Below, piece after piece: positions 34,121 to 45,084 of a stretch of DNA of 64,000 nt (positions are counted from its first letter, which is position 1; every line of letters starts with the position of its first letter). A program made the position numbers and the translations under genes. Source of the stretch: Copromyces sp. CBS 386.78 (Eukaryota > Ascomycota > Sordariomycetes > Sordariales > Sordariaceae). Under the pieces are notes generated by a model. The model did not search any database, had not been told where the DNA came from, and saw nothing but the letters and a program-made list of their open reading frames with translations. Location of the stretch: the NCBI GenBank assembly GCA_030685235.1, contig MU839151.1, positions 124,001 to 188,000 on the forward strand, in the 5' to 3' direction.

Positions 34121-36048
34121 TACCATACTAACTGTACTAACTGTGTACACACCGAGCTTGCTAGCTTTCGCTGTTAGTGAAATTTGCCTGCCGCACGCAC
34201 CGGCTGCACCAGCCGAAATGCCCTCTGCAATTGCTGCACCCAAGCGCTACGCAATGCCTTTCTTCTCCGTTGTGTCCCATTTCATCCTGGAATTGACTTC
34301 CTCTTGATGCCTCGTATTCTCTGAAAAACGACCACTTGCACACAGCCCTGCCTCAAGATGCCAATTGACGGCACCATCTCTTTTTTACCCAAGTCCCAGT
34401 GCCACGGCCCCACGCGACGTCACCGGAGCTCCATCTCTTGATCAGTTCGAGCCGTCGACATGAGCGATGCTCATCCTGTCATTGCCATGCAAACGACGGT
34501 ATTTTAGGAGGGACTCGTGATACATCATGGTCTCCGTCGTGAATACTAGTGCTCCGCCTGTTTTCTCGTTCGTCTGATTTCTTTCCCCTGCACACGAGAT
34601 TGACCTGCTAACTGACGACGCAACAGGGCGCCGTCGAACCCAGTCTGCCCAGCGAGTCTTCGTCCTGTGCCTATCCCGCTCTATTCTTCAGCAATACTAC
34701 GAGGGTATGATGGACGATGAATGCATGAAGGTTGAAGTTTTACATCTGCTTTGAACAACTCACGCCACGCGGTCTTGCCGCTATGCCTCAGCTTTCTTGA
34801 TGGTCCACCCCCGGCTTGTGTAATGTGTCTCGGGTCTGACGGCAAGCCATAACAGCCCCGGCCTGACTTCAAACAGCAGTCGGCTTCGCGGTGAACTTCG
34901 TAACGCTCCTTACCGGTGATGGGTTGCTCCTCGAGAGGCCTTGAAAGCTTAGATGGGAATCGTCATTCGTCAAGTCCAGCTTCACACTGAAGCTCGACAG
35001 ATCACAACACAGTGTCAGTAACGGCGTCAAAAGTCGACGGCTTACTCTGTCAACAAGAACGACCAATACGATAGGAATGTCGGTAACTGGCACGCCAACA
35101 ACGGTCGTTTGTTACATCCCGTGCGGGAAAAGCGGCTGTGGCTGATGAGGCTCATAGGCATTGCATGTCGCTCAACCTGGGATAGTGGTCGAACCGAACT
35201 GATGGCTGGTCAATCACTTCGGGTTGATTGTTGCTGTTCATTCGAATTCACTTCGTGAGCAGTTACCTGTCTCCTGTATAGCAACAGTGCCGGGACTTCT
35301 AGTGCCCTCGTACCCAGGTCTGTGATGTGAGTGTACGCTTGGCAGGTCGACTTATGATGACATCGGAAGAAGTGATGGTGGCAAATGGACAAAGACGCAG
35401 TCCTGGAAGGAGTCGGACACTTAAGGAAGGAGAAGAAGAAGGGTTTGATCAGGATCAAAGTGATGGTGATGAATAAGGGGTAGGGCCGGCTTCTAGGGCG
35501 GACAAGGGAGGGGTTGACTAAGGAGGGGGAGGATCAAGAGACTGACGTTTTGGGGAGGTCCCGTCTTTTGGCAAGGACGATTTCGTGGTCCCCAAGCTCG
35601 GGCTATATCTGGGAGCCATGAATTGTTCTGTCCGCTTATGGCTATTGCCTTAGGAAGACGACCGTCGACCGCAGTCAACCGCTTGTCATTTGATCGTGAC
35701 TTCGCAGCAATATGTGCATGGTGGCAAGAACAAAGCTTCTGACGGCCTCATCTGCACGTTGGCTGCATATCAACTGCTAAAGGCCTCGTCGATGACCAAT
35801 GAACTTGAATTGCACGGAAAAGGGTTGCATCGGCCCCATTGTTAGGCCTCCCAGTGGCAGTGATTGGGCAGCTTTGGATACACACTTCCATTGCAACAAC
35901 ACTCATGACGCCGAGGAAGGCATGCAAGCTTTGAGAAGTGCAGCAGCTCGCAGGTCCTTCCGCTTCAGACGTTATCGGAACTTTTCTTCGTCAAATCTTT
36001 GCCTGATGTTCGAACCGAGGAGCTCATCATCTCGAACGCACACCGAAG
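34121..36048. other. Intergenic, no supported gene
   Basis: 1.9 kb with only short frames. A TACTAACTG motif is directly repeated at 34126-34145. The last 250 bp should be the promoter and leader of the CorA-like gene; the ATG-initiated frame at 35799-36203 overlaps that gene's start in another phase and is not called. Confidence 0.45.
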
Positions 36049-39000
36049 ATGTCGACAGACCACACCTCAGAGCTCGTCAATATTCTCAAAGATATCAAGG
36101 ACACCCTAGCTGCACAGACCGATCATTTGAAGACAAACTCATTGCTGCTCCAAGCGCTCCTGGAACTGAATCAAAGGGAAGCGGAAAAGAAGACGGCTGC
36201 TGAGAAACCTAGCAACAATGACTCATCAAAGGTTCCGGAGGTTGAATCCAAGGCCCATCAAAGGTCGGCTGCTGTGCAACCAGTGAGAAACAACGCACCA
36301 GAGCCTCCGGACATTGAAGCCAAGGCACTTCAGGACAGCAAGCACCCTAGTTTCCTACCCCTACGTACCTATCAAGCTCCAGTCTAACATTGACGTTGGG
36401 CAGGTGGTAAACTGGAGCAACCTGGAGAAACAACAACTCTTGTCTACGCCAAATCCGAACCTGATCTCATATCCAAATGGGAAGTCCATCCAGAATGGAA
36501 ACTGCGAAACAGTTACGTACTGTGTCTTCAAAAAGAACAAAAGGGGTATCACATTGATGATCATTTGTTCACAACACCACGACCTCTCGACCCTTTGCTG
36601 TACCCGCCGGGTGAGCGCAACTCAGGATTCAGCCGGCCAGACCAGTCTTATGATTCCTATGCTTTTAGCATGACAAGACGAGTAAAACAATCCTGGGAAT
36701 ACCGAGACGACGACGACAAGGCACGAACCACGGGACTCGGGGATTATGCTGACATTCTAGTAGACGCCCTGAACAACTTGTATTCTGTACCTGCAGACAC
36801 ACGGCTTCCCCTTGGCTTTGAGCCGCTGACCCTCCGGCGCATGAGAAGCAAGGGCGAACTGGATGGATACCTCATCAAGGCAACTCAGCTTCTGGAAAAC
36901 TTACACCAGGCTGCTGGGACTTTCATATTATGGGATTATGATGCTTGCGGCAACCACTTCTGCTACTACCCGTCAGATATGTTGTGGAGTGACAGAGATG
37001 AACTATTCGACAAGTTCCCAGTCACAAACGACTCCATTCGATGGCACCGTTACAATGAGAACCGGCGCGTTGACAGATATTACAAGTTGATTCCCAAAGA
37101 CATATACCTGGAGTTCTTTCAGTTACTCACGGCCGAAGAAGGACATTGGTATGCCGGCGATTGGGCTTCATGTGCCAGGAAATGGCTTCGTCTGGAAGCG
37201 CACATCGATGACGGTGGAAAGTCTCAAACGATTAGGTACCTAACCCCAGGGCCCCGATGAAGAGCGCAAGGATGAAGAACATGAGATCAGGCAGGCGATC
37301 ATGGACGAGACCAAGAGAAGTCCGCGACTAACTTGGCCCCTAACTGCAGGCCCTGGTATCGCATAATAGACGTCAATGGACTGGAGCTCATTGACGCAGC
37401 TGACGTGGCTCGCATGTTTGTCCATTTTCTTTTTTCCGATCCTTCCCATGGAATGGACCTTGTATTCCAAGAAACAGGTCTCTCACTCGCAGGTCATCTG
37501 GAACTGGCTGTCACTCAACACCTGAAAGCTGACCCTCTTTGGGGAACCGCGGTCACTGCGAGCGGACAATGGGACACGTTCCATATCTCGTGGTATCGCG
37601 TGTCTCCAACACCTTACAAATCTTGCTGGGGATACGGACCTCTATATCTAGAGGACGGGTACTTTCTCAGCCGTCAATCATTCAGCGTCACGATGTACAA
37701 CTCAAACTATGAGACGGTGCAGACTGGAGAACGATCTGGGCCATACTGGACCCTCCTCGTTCTTCCTCCGCCTGAATTTTATGTCCTACCAGAGGAATCC
37801 GGGGATACTTTTTGGAACTCAACAGTCAGTCTGCGAACTGGGATATTGGAGTTTATAGACCGTGGTTTGAGCCGCGCGGCAAAGGAATGGGCAGAACTCG
37901 ATCCTTATTTTGATCGTCTTGACGCCAAGCGCGAATTGATATTCAACCCGGAGCAACACGACAGTCTTCTCTTTGACGACAGACACTTCTCGCGATCAAG
38001 ACTATACTTCTGGGCTATCAACGGACTTGGCAGATTTATTCAGGATATCAACGTTACGATCGAACGGTGGGAGATGTTTTGGGAGAGGAACGAAAGGCAT
38101 ATTCGCCGAAGCGAACAGCACCTAGTGGACAAGCACGTCAAAGCCGAAAAAAAGCCACACATTGGCGACAGGTCCGTTGATGAACTTCTTGCTTCGGTTG
38201 ATTTACGGATTCAAAGCTTGAAGAATACCCGACAGGGCTTCGAGGCTAGGAGGCAGAAGATCATCGAGTACAGAGATGGGGTAAGTGAAAATGCCCCCGC
38301 TAACGCACTGAAGAAGACTTTCTCTCGCAACCATCACATGTCGGACATCTGGGCCCGCCTTCATTGAGCACCTTCTACACGCCGTAATTCAATGCGGCAT
38401 CTCACTAATTCGAGAGTTAGCTTTTCAATGCCAGCAGTGTCATAGAGACTCGCGAAGCAACGAGACTGAGCCAAAACGTCAAGCTGTTGACCTTTGTCAG
38501 CATCTTCTACCTGCCGCTGGGCTTTTGCATGTCGATGTGGAGTATCAATGAAGACTACAACGCCACCAACCTCGTTATTGTCACCATTTGTATTGGTATG
38601 GCAACCTATTTGGTGGTTGCGAACCTCGAGACAACCGTCCATGCCCTCCAACGTGGTGTTTCACTGCTGTTCAACACACCTAGGCAGCGTCTTGTAAAGA
38701 AGATGCTGGAGGAGAGTGATACGCGGTGTAGGTTCCTCGGCGAGGAAATGTCAAAGGTACCACTGAGCAGGGAGGACGCTAAGCCAAGCGAGTGGCTTAT
38801 CTTTGGGTACTGGTGCACAACCATTCACCGCAGCCTCAAGAGCCTTCGCGGAACGAAACAAGAACGCGTAGAAGAAAACGAAAAACCCGTGGAAGAACCT
38901 CAAGGGTACTGGCTTACGAGCATCTACCGCAGCTTACAAACCCACAAAGAGAAACCCGCGGACATTCCTCTACATGATCCGATAGAGGAACAAAAAGCGC

Positions 39001-39531
39001 AACTGGAATGGTTGAGGAGAAGGTTTGCTGAAAACAGAGAACGGAGAAGAAGCCAGGGAAGGCCGGGCCACGTACCTGAAGACCAGAAATCTGGTGAGGT
39101 GAAAGGGACAGAGCAGACAGTAAGTTAAACTTTATCCACCCACATCATATAGTATGTGTAGTTCCTTTCTGAGGGTTGCGCCCTACGGTACACGACTACA
39201 AGACCTCGTATGAGCTGCCTGCGTCTAACACACAAACCTCATCACAGACCCCGATGGCAACAAGTCTTGTAGCAGATACTTCTATGTAAGAGGGGAATAC
39301 CTGAACGACCTTGGTCGATTCCATGCTGATATGCTCTCTAGGGGGATTGCGCGAATAGAACGGAATCTACGTCGTCTTCAACACACGTGGGAACCCGGAG
39401 AGCGACCTCAAAAGAAACCGAGACATCCTGACGCAACAGAGGAGCAGACTGATGATCCCCATGCCTCCAATACCACGAATGGGTTGCGAACAAGAGCTAA
39501 GCAAGTGTTTTCTCCAGGGCAAGAATACTGA
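36049..39531 (+). CDS. CorA-like membrane protein, fungal-specific long form
   Basis: Six exons give about 1001 residues: 36049-36364, 36404-37235, 37350-38280, 38421-39119, 39248-39285, 39342-39531. All joins keep frame. The first intron is only 39 bp with donor GTACCT; an alternative donor 15 bp earlier (GTTTCC) makes it 54 bp. An N-terminal coiled coil (ELVNILKDIKDTLAAQTDHL) leads to a large soluble region with no domain I can name. Exon 4 has the CorA-like pattern LFNASSVIETREATRLSQNV, then KLLTFVSIFYLPLGFCMSMWSI (membrane segment 1, about 714-734) and NLVIVTICIGMATYLVVANLE (segment 2, about 743-761). Bacterial CorA ends its first segment with GMN; here the position reads SMWSIN, so magnesium transport is not assured. 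The C-terminus is charged and cytosolic-looking. Confidence 0.82.
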
Positions 39532-39875
39532 GGGGAAGGGGATCGAACGTCTATCTCTACGACTTATAAAGTTCTTACGCTAGATGGAGACGGGAAGCAA
39601 TTTTCTTCAAGTGGTCAGACAGCCGTTTAAGCTTTCGGCCATAGTATGTGTGACGGCCTGGTCATCCGTCGCTATAGGAAAGTAAATGGGACTTACAAGT
39701 TACAACCAACCACTGGAAAGTTGCCCATTCGCGTATTATATTGTACCTGCCCGCTCGGTAAGCAACACACGTTTGACTCAGCAAGCAGTTGGGAGTACGC
39801 ATATAACTCTAACTCGGCGCCTGGTGTCGCGATCGAAGAATCCGAGTTATGTGCTACAGTTTCTACACAAGCGTA
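39532..39875. other. Intergenic up to the TIR element
   Basis: Holds a 76-codon ATG frame (39646-39876) whose stop TAG straddles the junction with the inserted element; no domain, not called as a gene. Confidence 0.4.
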
Positions 39876-39937
39876 GAGCTTGACTTCCCGCACCGTCCCT
39901 AATGTCCTTGCGCACCCTTTTTGACTTGATGCACCGC
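39876..39937 (+). repeat. Left terminal inverted repeat
   Basis: Inverted match to 40266-40327. Mismatches are transitions, consistent with light RIP or ordinary decay. Confidence 0.88.
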
Positions 39938-40265
39938 CATAATAGCTGACATAGTTTTCAATCGTTTTTCTATGAAAATTTCGGTATTTTCAATGTTTCG
40001 AACATGGCGGTGCGCTAAGGAGGCTCGAAACGATTGCGACGATACTATAGAGATATAAGCAATTGAAAACCTCTACAGTAAAAATGCGCAAACAGGAGAA
40101 CCCTACTATTGATTACTCGATTGAGCGCGGTCGGTTTAGGGGAGGTTGTGCAATTGGGTTGGTGCTGGTGGCTGAATGTTTAAAACATTTTCCGGATTGA
40201 TTTTACTATACAAAACGGGGTGCTTTACATGTCAGTTGTCATTCAGCTGTCGGGTGGAGTAAGTG

Positions 40266-40327
40266 CGGTGCATCAAGTTAAAAAAGGGTACGCGAGGACA
40301 TTAGGGGCGGTGCGGGAAGTTAAGCTC
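40266..40327 (-). repeat. Right terminal inverted repeat
   Basis: Inverted match to 39876-39937; directly followed by the second copy of the CAAGCGTA target site. Confidence 0.88.
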
Positions 40328-40386
40328 CAAGCGTAACCAAGTCCGCTTGAGGAGACTCGAAAAAACCAACACCGATATTAAGTAAA

Positions 40387-40396
40387 TATATATAAG
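40387..40396 (+). promoter_or_regulatory. TATA box of a probable secreted-protein gene
   Basis: TATATATAAG, 110 bp before the ATG at 40506 and 60 bp after the end of the TIR element. A C/T-rich leader (ACTCATCCTTTTCTTCAC) follows. Confidence 0.5.
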
Positions 40397-40505
40397 GGCA
40401 TCAACGTCCTTAGGTACCAAGTGGAAGATTTCTCTCGGCAGTTCTCAACTGTATCACTCATCCTACACTCATCCTTTTCTTCACTTCACCAACTCTATTA
40501 TCAAT

Positions 40506-41280
40506 ATGAAAGTCTCCGTCTTTCTCGCCATTCTCACTACTGTTACTGGGTAGGCATGTTCGATCACACGACTGCTAATACCTGTCACACGGTATTACCT
40601 ACACATTACTCCGAGAACATGTTGAATTAACGACACTCTCCGCATCTGGAGCGGTTGCGACCGTTGATGTATGACTCAGACGTGGACCAGCTCCTTGAGC
40701 GGCTTCTTCCTTGGAAGCGATTCTGGTCACTCAAATTGATGGCAACTTGAGAGACTTTTCCTTCCCAAGATGGAGATGCAAAGAACGAGAAGAATTACCC
40801 CTAAATGCGGGTGCAAAGGGGAGCTGCAATGGAATGGAAGTACAAATGGTAGTGCAAATGGGGGTTTCTGTTCGTGAAGTCCGAGGTTTGTCGAGCAGTG
40901 CATTGCATACCTTAACAGTTTGGTAGTGCATGTGGAGCTTTGTATGGGGTCCGCCCGCAGCACTAAGTATAGCTTTATCCTAGATGCTATCAACATCAAC
41001 TTCAAGAAGTAGTGCTGACGTACTTCATCTCCCACACTCCACACACAGTTCATCCAGTTCCTCCGCTACCAATGATACCGGGATCAGTATTCACCCGCCT
41101 TCGACGACTACCAGCGAAGAATCCATGGGCAGACCCATGATTCCTAAAATCTCACCCGGACGACCGGGGCTTCTTCAGCATTTCGAGCCCCACGAAGTTT
41201 CTCTACCCATAACAACTTATCGCAACACTCGCTGGCACAAGTCCAGAACCACTTCTTCCTCTCCTCACCAGAGGAACTGA
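40506..41280 (+). CDS. Probable small secreted protein (tentative two-exon model)
   Basis: ATG at 40506 (TATCAATATGAAAG) opens a signal peptide, MKVSVFLAILTTVTG, that runs into a GTAGGC donor at 40550. The best match is an acceptor at 41048 (CACACACAG) preceded by the branch point GCTGAC; joined, 40506-40549 and 41049-41280 give 91 residues in frame. The mature part is Ser/Thr-rich, then SPGRPGLLQHFEPHEVSLPI, with no cysteine and no known family. The TATA box and pyrimidine leader support a real gene. The 499-bp intron is long for this genome, so a cassette exon or a broken gene is possible. Confidence 0.38.
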
Positions 41281-41396
41281 GAGCATCGTCCTAGCCAAAG
41301 TCAACGTACCCCAACTTCATCGCCTCATCGCAGCAGCATAAGGGCCTGATATCAACTTCTTGACTCCCAGGACTTCGAACCCCACACTCCCGCTTT

Positions 41397-42100
41397 CTAT
41401 TGCGACTGATGGGTAAACTTCCTTGATTTTCGGCTTGGAGCTATGACTCCCATCAACACCACTATTGACACCCACACCGTCATCGTTTCCCTGTCGACAA
41501 CTCCCATCATGGTTTCATTGACCCACCCCACCCACACCAACCCATACGGACACCGCCTACAGGCAAAGTACTTTCTCCCGGCGTTACCCTTCGGGTTTAG
41601 CACATCGACGGTGTAGAGCGTCGAGGGTTTGTGGCAATTGTTACAGGGTGGTCTTCGATCGGTCTCCTCTTTGCGAGCCGCTGGCTCCGGAAATGACCAT
41701 GATGATGGTGACAACGATACTGAATCCCACGTGAACTTGGGCGATGATGTTGATTCCGACCTTGGGGGCGTCGGAAGACCTGAGAGGCTCCCATTACTTG
41801 AGAATGACGCGGTGCAAAAGACAGATATGCTGAAGAGGTCGATGGGTTAGAGGACTTGGATTGGCTGGGTTTGTCCGAGCCCGACGAGATTTGGATGCGG
41901 GAGGATACGGCCGCGAGGTTGAAACGTACGTGGTGAGTGTGGTGGTGGCGTTGTTGCTTGCGTGTGTGGCTAAGAGGTGAGGGCGACGGTGTGGGTAGAT
42001 GAGTTTGGCTCGGCGTCGGCGGCGGCAGCGTTGTTTCTGGCTTCTTCTCAATCTGGCGGGATACATGTTTTGTGCATTTTGTGGGCGTCTGTGGCTGCAT
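41397..42100 (-). CDS. GRF-type zinc-finger protein (splicing unresolved)
   Basis: The 3' exon reads PPCNNCHKPSTLYTV, then GNAGRKYFACRRC and VWVGWV: a GRF zinc finger (Cys pair, N-x-GR-x-F-x-x-C, Cys, aromatic-W) as found in DNA-repair and topoisomerase-related proteins, where it binds single-stranded nucleic acid. Its frame is open from a TAA near 41860 down to 41397. The upstream frame starting with ATG at 42100 (MQPQTPTKCTKHV, later VRFNLAAVSSRIQIS) is in another phase, so an intron must lie between them. A GTACGT donor near 41926 with acceptor GCCCAAG near 41741 would preserve frame, but other joins exist. A weakly hydrophobic stretch (TVWVSIVVLMGVIAP) follows the finger. Confidence 0.45.
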
Positions 42101-42144
42101 GATTGCGGCCGTTCAGGGAGTAGCTGTGTGATGGTAAGGAGAGG

Positions 42145-42199
<55 letters not shown>
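42145..42199 (+). repeat. Poly(A) tract, 55 bases
   Basis: Uninterrupted A run, 45 bp upstream of the putative GRF-protein ATG (poly(T) in that gene's sense). Such dA:dT tracts exclude nucleosomes; length is uncertain. Confidence 0.85.
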
Positions 42200-42201
<2 letters not shown>

Positions 42202-43161
42202 TACATCCAGATGAAGGTGGCAGGTTGACTCTCTTTCTCGCAAAGATGGTATGAACACTTCATTTTGTCACCTCATCTGATGCAAGAGGCCCACGGCTTG
42301 TCCAATCATTTTGCATTGATCGGTCCGACGGGGAGCGAATGGGAAAAAGAATTCAGGTCGATACGTAGTCAGACTCCGAAGGCATTTTGAGGACACTGAA
42401 TAACGAACTGTTGTAAGTAGGACTACATGCGGTAGGGTGAAGCAAAGAGAAGACCCTTATTGGCGAATGTTCCATGATGCCTGAAGAATGATGGAGCAAA
42501 CGGTTGTCGTCAAAAGTGGAGCCCGTCTTACACCCTCAACCAGCGCAGCACGGCGACACTTGTTGAAGAAATGGGTATGTATTGGCCAGTCTTGGAGGGT
42601 TAGGGCTAAGTACGACCGAGGATGGTGATGCCGGCCAAGTTCGGAACCTTGGAATGCCATACGGTGGAAATGCCAAAAAGACAACTCCGAGATATTGGAG
42701 AAAGAGTTGGAGTCAATGCGAATTCCCCAAAATTAGGTCCTGCAAGAAATGGGATGAACAGAGGGAAAGCGCTGTCCAACTTTGGGTAAGCTCAGGCAGA
42801 CACGGGCAGACACTGGGCAGGCACCAGCGCAAGACTTTGCCGGCGCGGCAGGACAGTACCCCGCCTCCTCTGATAGGCACCCGCGATAGCGATACCAACC
42901 CGCTGGACGGGAGCCTGAATTGGGTTCCCTCTGGAGCTGAGCTTGGGCCCTGCATGTCACTCTCACTCAACACCTTCTTCCCCCTTCCTTCATCCAAGTT
43001 TCATCACAATCTTCATCCAGCAGAAAAAGCATCAGCTCGTCCAACTCTGAATAAGTCATCGTATCTTTCACGTCACAGAAACACAGTCTCGCATACCAAG
43101 TACCGACACGTACACACCAAGCAGTACCCCACCAAACACCGTCATACCCCCGACCGCAAAC
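42200..43161. other. Intergenic; promoter of the EF-hand gene
   Basis: Between a minus and a plus gene. A C-rich leader precedes the ATG at 43162. The long frame crossing 42582-43763 is the EF-hand exon extended by chance upstream through its first intron. Confidence 0.5.
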
Positions 43162-43978
43162 ATGGTGAGTGCAGTTCACACACATCTATCAGCAACACCA
43201 ACAGTCCAGCCCAACCCAGCAAACACCCGCCAACAGCCATGATATCCCAGCATACTAACCCAACCAACCCGCAGTCTCCCAAATACCCCACCCTCAACCC
43301 CGAACAAATCGCCCACTTCCGCGAAGTCTTCGACCTCTTCGACAAGGACCACACCGGCGACATCACCGCCGAAGAGCTGGGCGTCGTCATGCGTGAGCTG
43401 GGCCTGAACCCCTCCAAGTCCGAGCTCGAGGACCTGGTCAACGAGGTCGACGTTAACAAGGACGGCGTCATCAACTTTGAGGAGTTCCTCAACCTCATGT
43501 CCGCCTCAGTCAAGGAGACCGATACCGAAAAGGAGCTGCTGGAGGCGTTCAAGGTGTTTGATAAGGATGGTTCGGGCACCATTTCGACCGAGGAGCTCAG
43601 GGCCGTGCTCAAGAGCTTGGGCGAGGACATGACGGATGCGGATGTGGATGAGATGATTAAGTTGGCGGATAAGGATGGGGATGGGCAGATTGATTGTGAG
43701 TTCTTCCCCGTTTTCCGTTGGATTATCCGCTTCTTTGAGGGTTGGGGCGATGCGGAGGGTTGAGTGGGTGGGTGCGTGTGATGTGGTGTTGGGGTCGGGT
43801 TGGACTGTTGGGCCGTTGGAGGAGGAGGAGGAGGAGGGGAAGACCGTAGGCACAGGCAGCGCACGGAACGAAATGGGTCCTCCTGCTCGCAGCAGGAACA
43901 ATCGATTGTGCAGGCCCCAGATGTACTAACCTCCCTTCTTCACACGCAGATACCGAATTCGCCCAGATCATGAAATAG
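43162..43978 (+). CDS. Calmodulin-like EF-hand protein (not canonical calmodulin)
   Basis: Three exons: 43162-43164 (only the ATG), 43275-43695 and 43950-43978, giving 150 residues. The introns (110 and 254 bp) have GTGAGT donors, and the second has an ACTAACC branch point. An exon consisting of the start codon alone is also typical of fungal calmodulin genes. All four EF-hand loops keep calcium ligands: [12 protein letters not shown] (24-35), [12 protein letters not shown] (60-71), [12 protein letters not shown] (97-108), [12 protein letters not shown] (133-144). The helices differ from calmodulin: it begins [20 protein letters not shown] and its linker is [21 protein letters not shown] therefore call it calmodulin-like, a calcium sensor with unknown target. 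Confidence 0.9.
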
Positions 43979-45084
43979 GCGAGCTGGGTTGAGCTTGCGA
44001 AAGCGACACGTACCACGGGCGATTTCTCTTCAGTCACTTTAAGGGTACCAAGCTACCATCAAATCAGCGGACGATATCGATCACAAGAGCGGGTGCACAC
44101 ACACAACGAGAAATGACAGACGGCCCAGGAGTGGGTGGGCGGAGACACAGACAGACACCGACGTTGAGCGGGCAGGCCGCGGGATGCAAGCTGCGGGCTT
44201 CAGGCTTCAGGCTCAGTTACCACCCGAAGCACAAGCACAAGCAGAAGCGCAAGCGCGCAGCGCGGCTATTTCACCATCGAACGAACACACATACATACAT
44301 ACACACAGACAGGAATGTTTCTTACAGTCATGGGAAACGAGCGACCCGCCGGGCGTGGATATTGAGGGTTTAGGGACCAGAAACTTGGACCGAGATATGC
44401 AGGGAAGAACGCGCACACGGTGTGGCCTAGGCAAGCCAGGGTCTTTTTTGGAGAAAGTTATGAAGGCCGGAAGGTTTCGTTCAAGCTCATATCAATCTCA
44501 GTTTTATGCGTTGATTGCAACTCTTCATCAGCGAGGTGAGGCGCGCACTGTCTAGTCGGCTTCGTTACTTAGAAATGCATGGGCTGCATTGATCAGTAAA
44601 CAAACCCACAATATGCCAACGGGAATATCGACCACCGGGTGTCATGCCCGAACGCATGACGACAGTATTATGATGTGTTGCAAGCCTACGCCTTGCTCAC
44701 GATAACTATCATAGGTATGATGGCCGTAGATAGGGGCTGTCAATTCCTTTGGAGTCACGTCTTTGAATTATCTCGGCCACTAACTGAAATGCTACTCATC
44801 AACGAATAGGGATCTTCACCAGAAGAGATGCCACGATAGATCAACGAGTAAAAACGATATATACCCAATTCTTTCTTCTCCAGAAGGGATGTAGCGACGT
44901 CCAAGCCGATACTTGAACCAAGCCAGCTTATCGAAACGAACCAAACCAAAAACGCCGATGCTATGCAACTCACAACCACAACCGCCTCACATCATCTCTA
45001 TCGCCGCTCTCACGCAACACCTGTCCACATGCTTACCGCCTTGACCCCCAATCACTCATCGTTTCCTCCGCGCTCCCTCCTCGT
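43979..45084. other. Convergent 3' flanks, no gene seen
   Basis: About 1.1 kb. Short GCACAAGCACAAGCAGAAGC and ACATACATACATAC repeats at 44229-44303. No supported coding frame. Confidence 0.5.

Larger units (their letters stand above)
39876..40327. mobile_element. 452-bp non-autonomous TIR element (hAT-like by its 8-bp target duplication)
   Basis: Terminal inverted repeats of about 62 bp begin GAGCTTGACTTCCCGCACCG on the left and end CGGTGCGGGAAGTTAAGCTC on the right. They match except for a few C/T or G/A transitions and a one-base indel in a T run. The element is flanked by an exact 8-bp direct repeat, CAAGCGTA, at 39868-39875 and 40328-40335, the expected target duplication. No coding capacity. 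Inside, GCACCGCCAT (39931-39940) and ATGGCGGTGC (40004-40013) form a further inverted pair. The 8-bp duplication suits the hAT superfamily, but no transposase is present to confirm it. Confidence 0.9.

Noticed and set aside
35799..36203. ATG-initiated 134-codon frame
   Set aside because: Overlaps the first exon of the CorA-like gene in another phase; that exon splices into a long conserved product.
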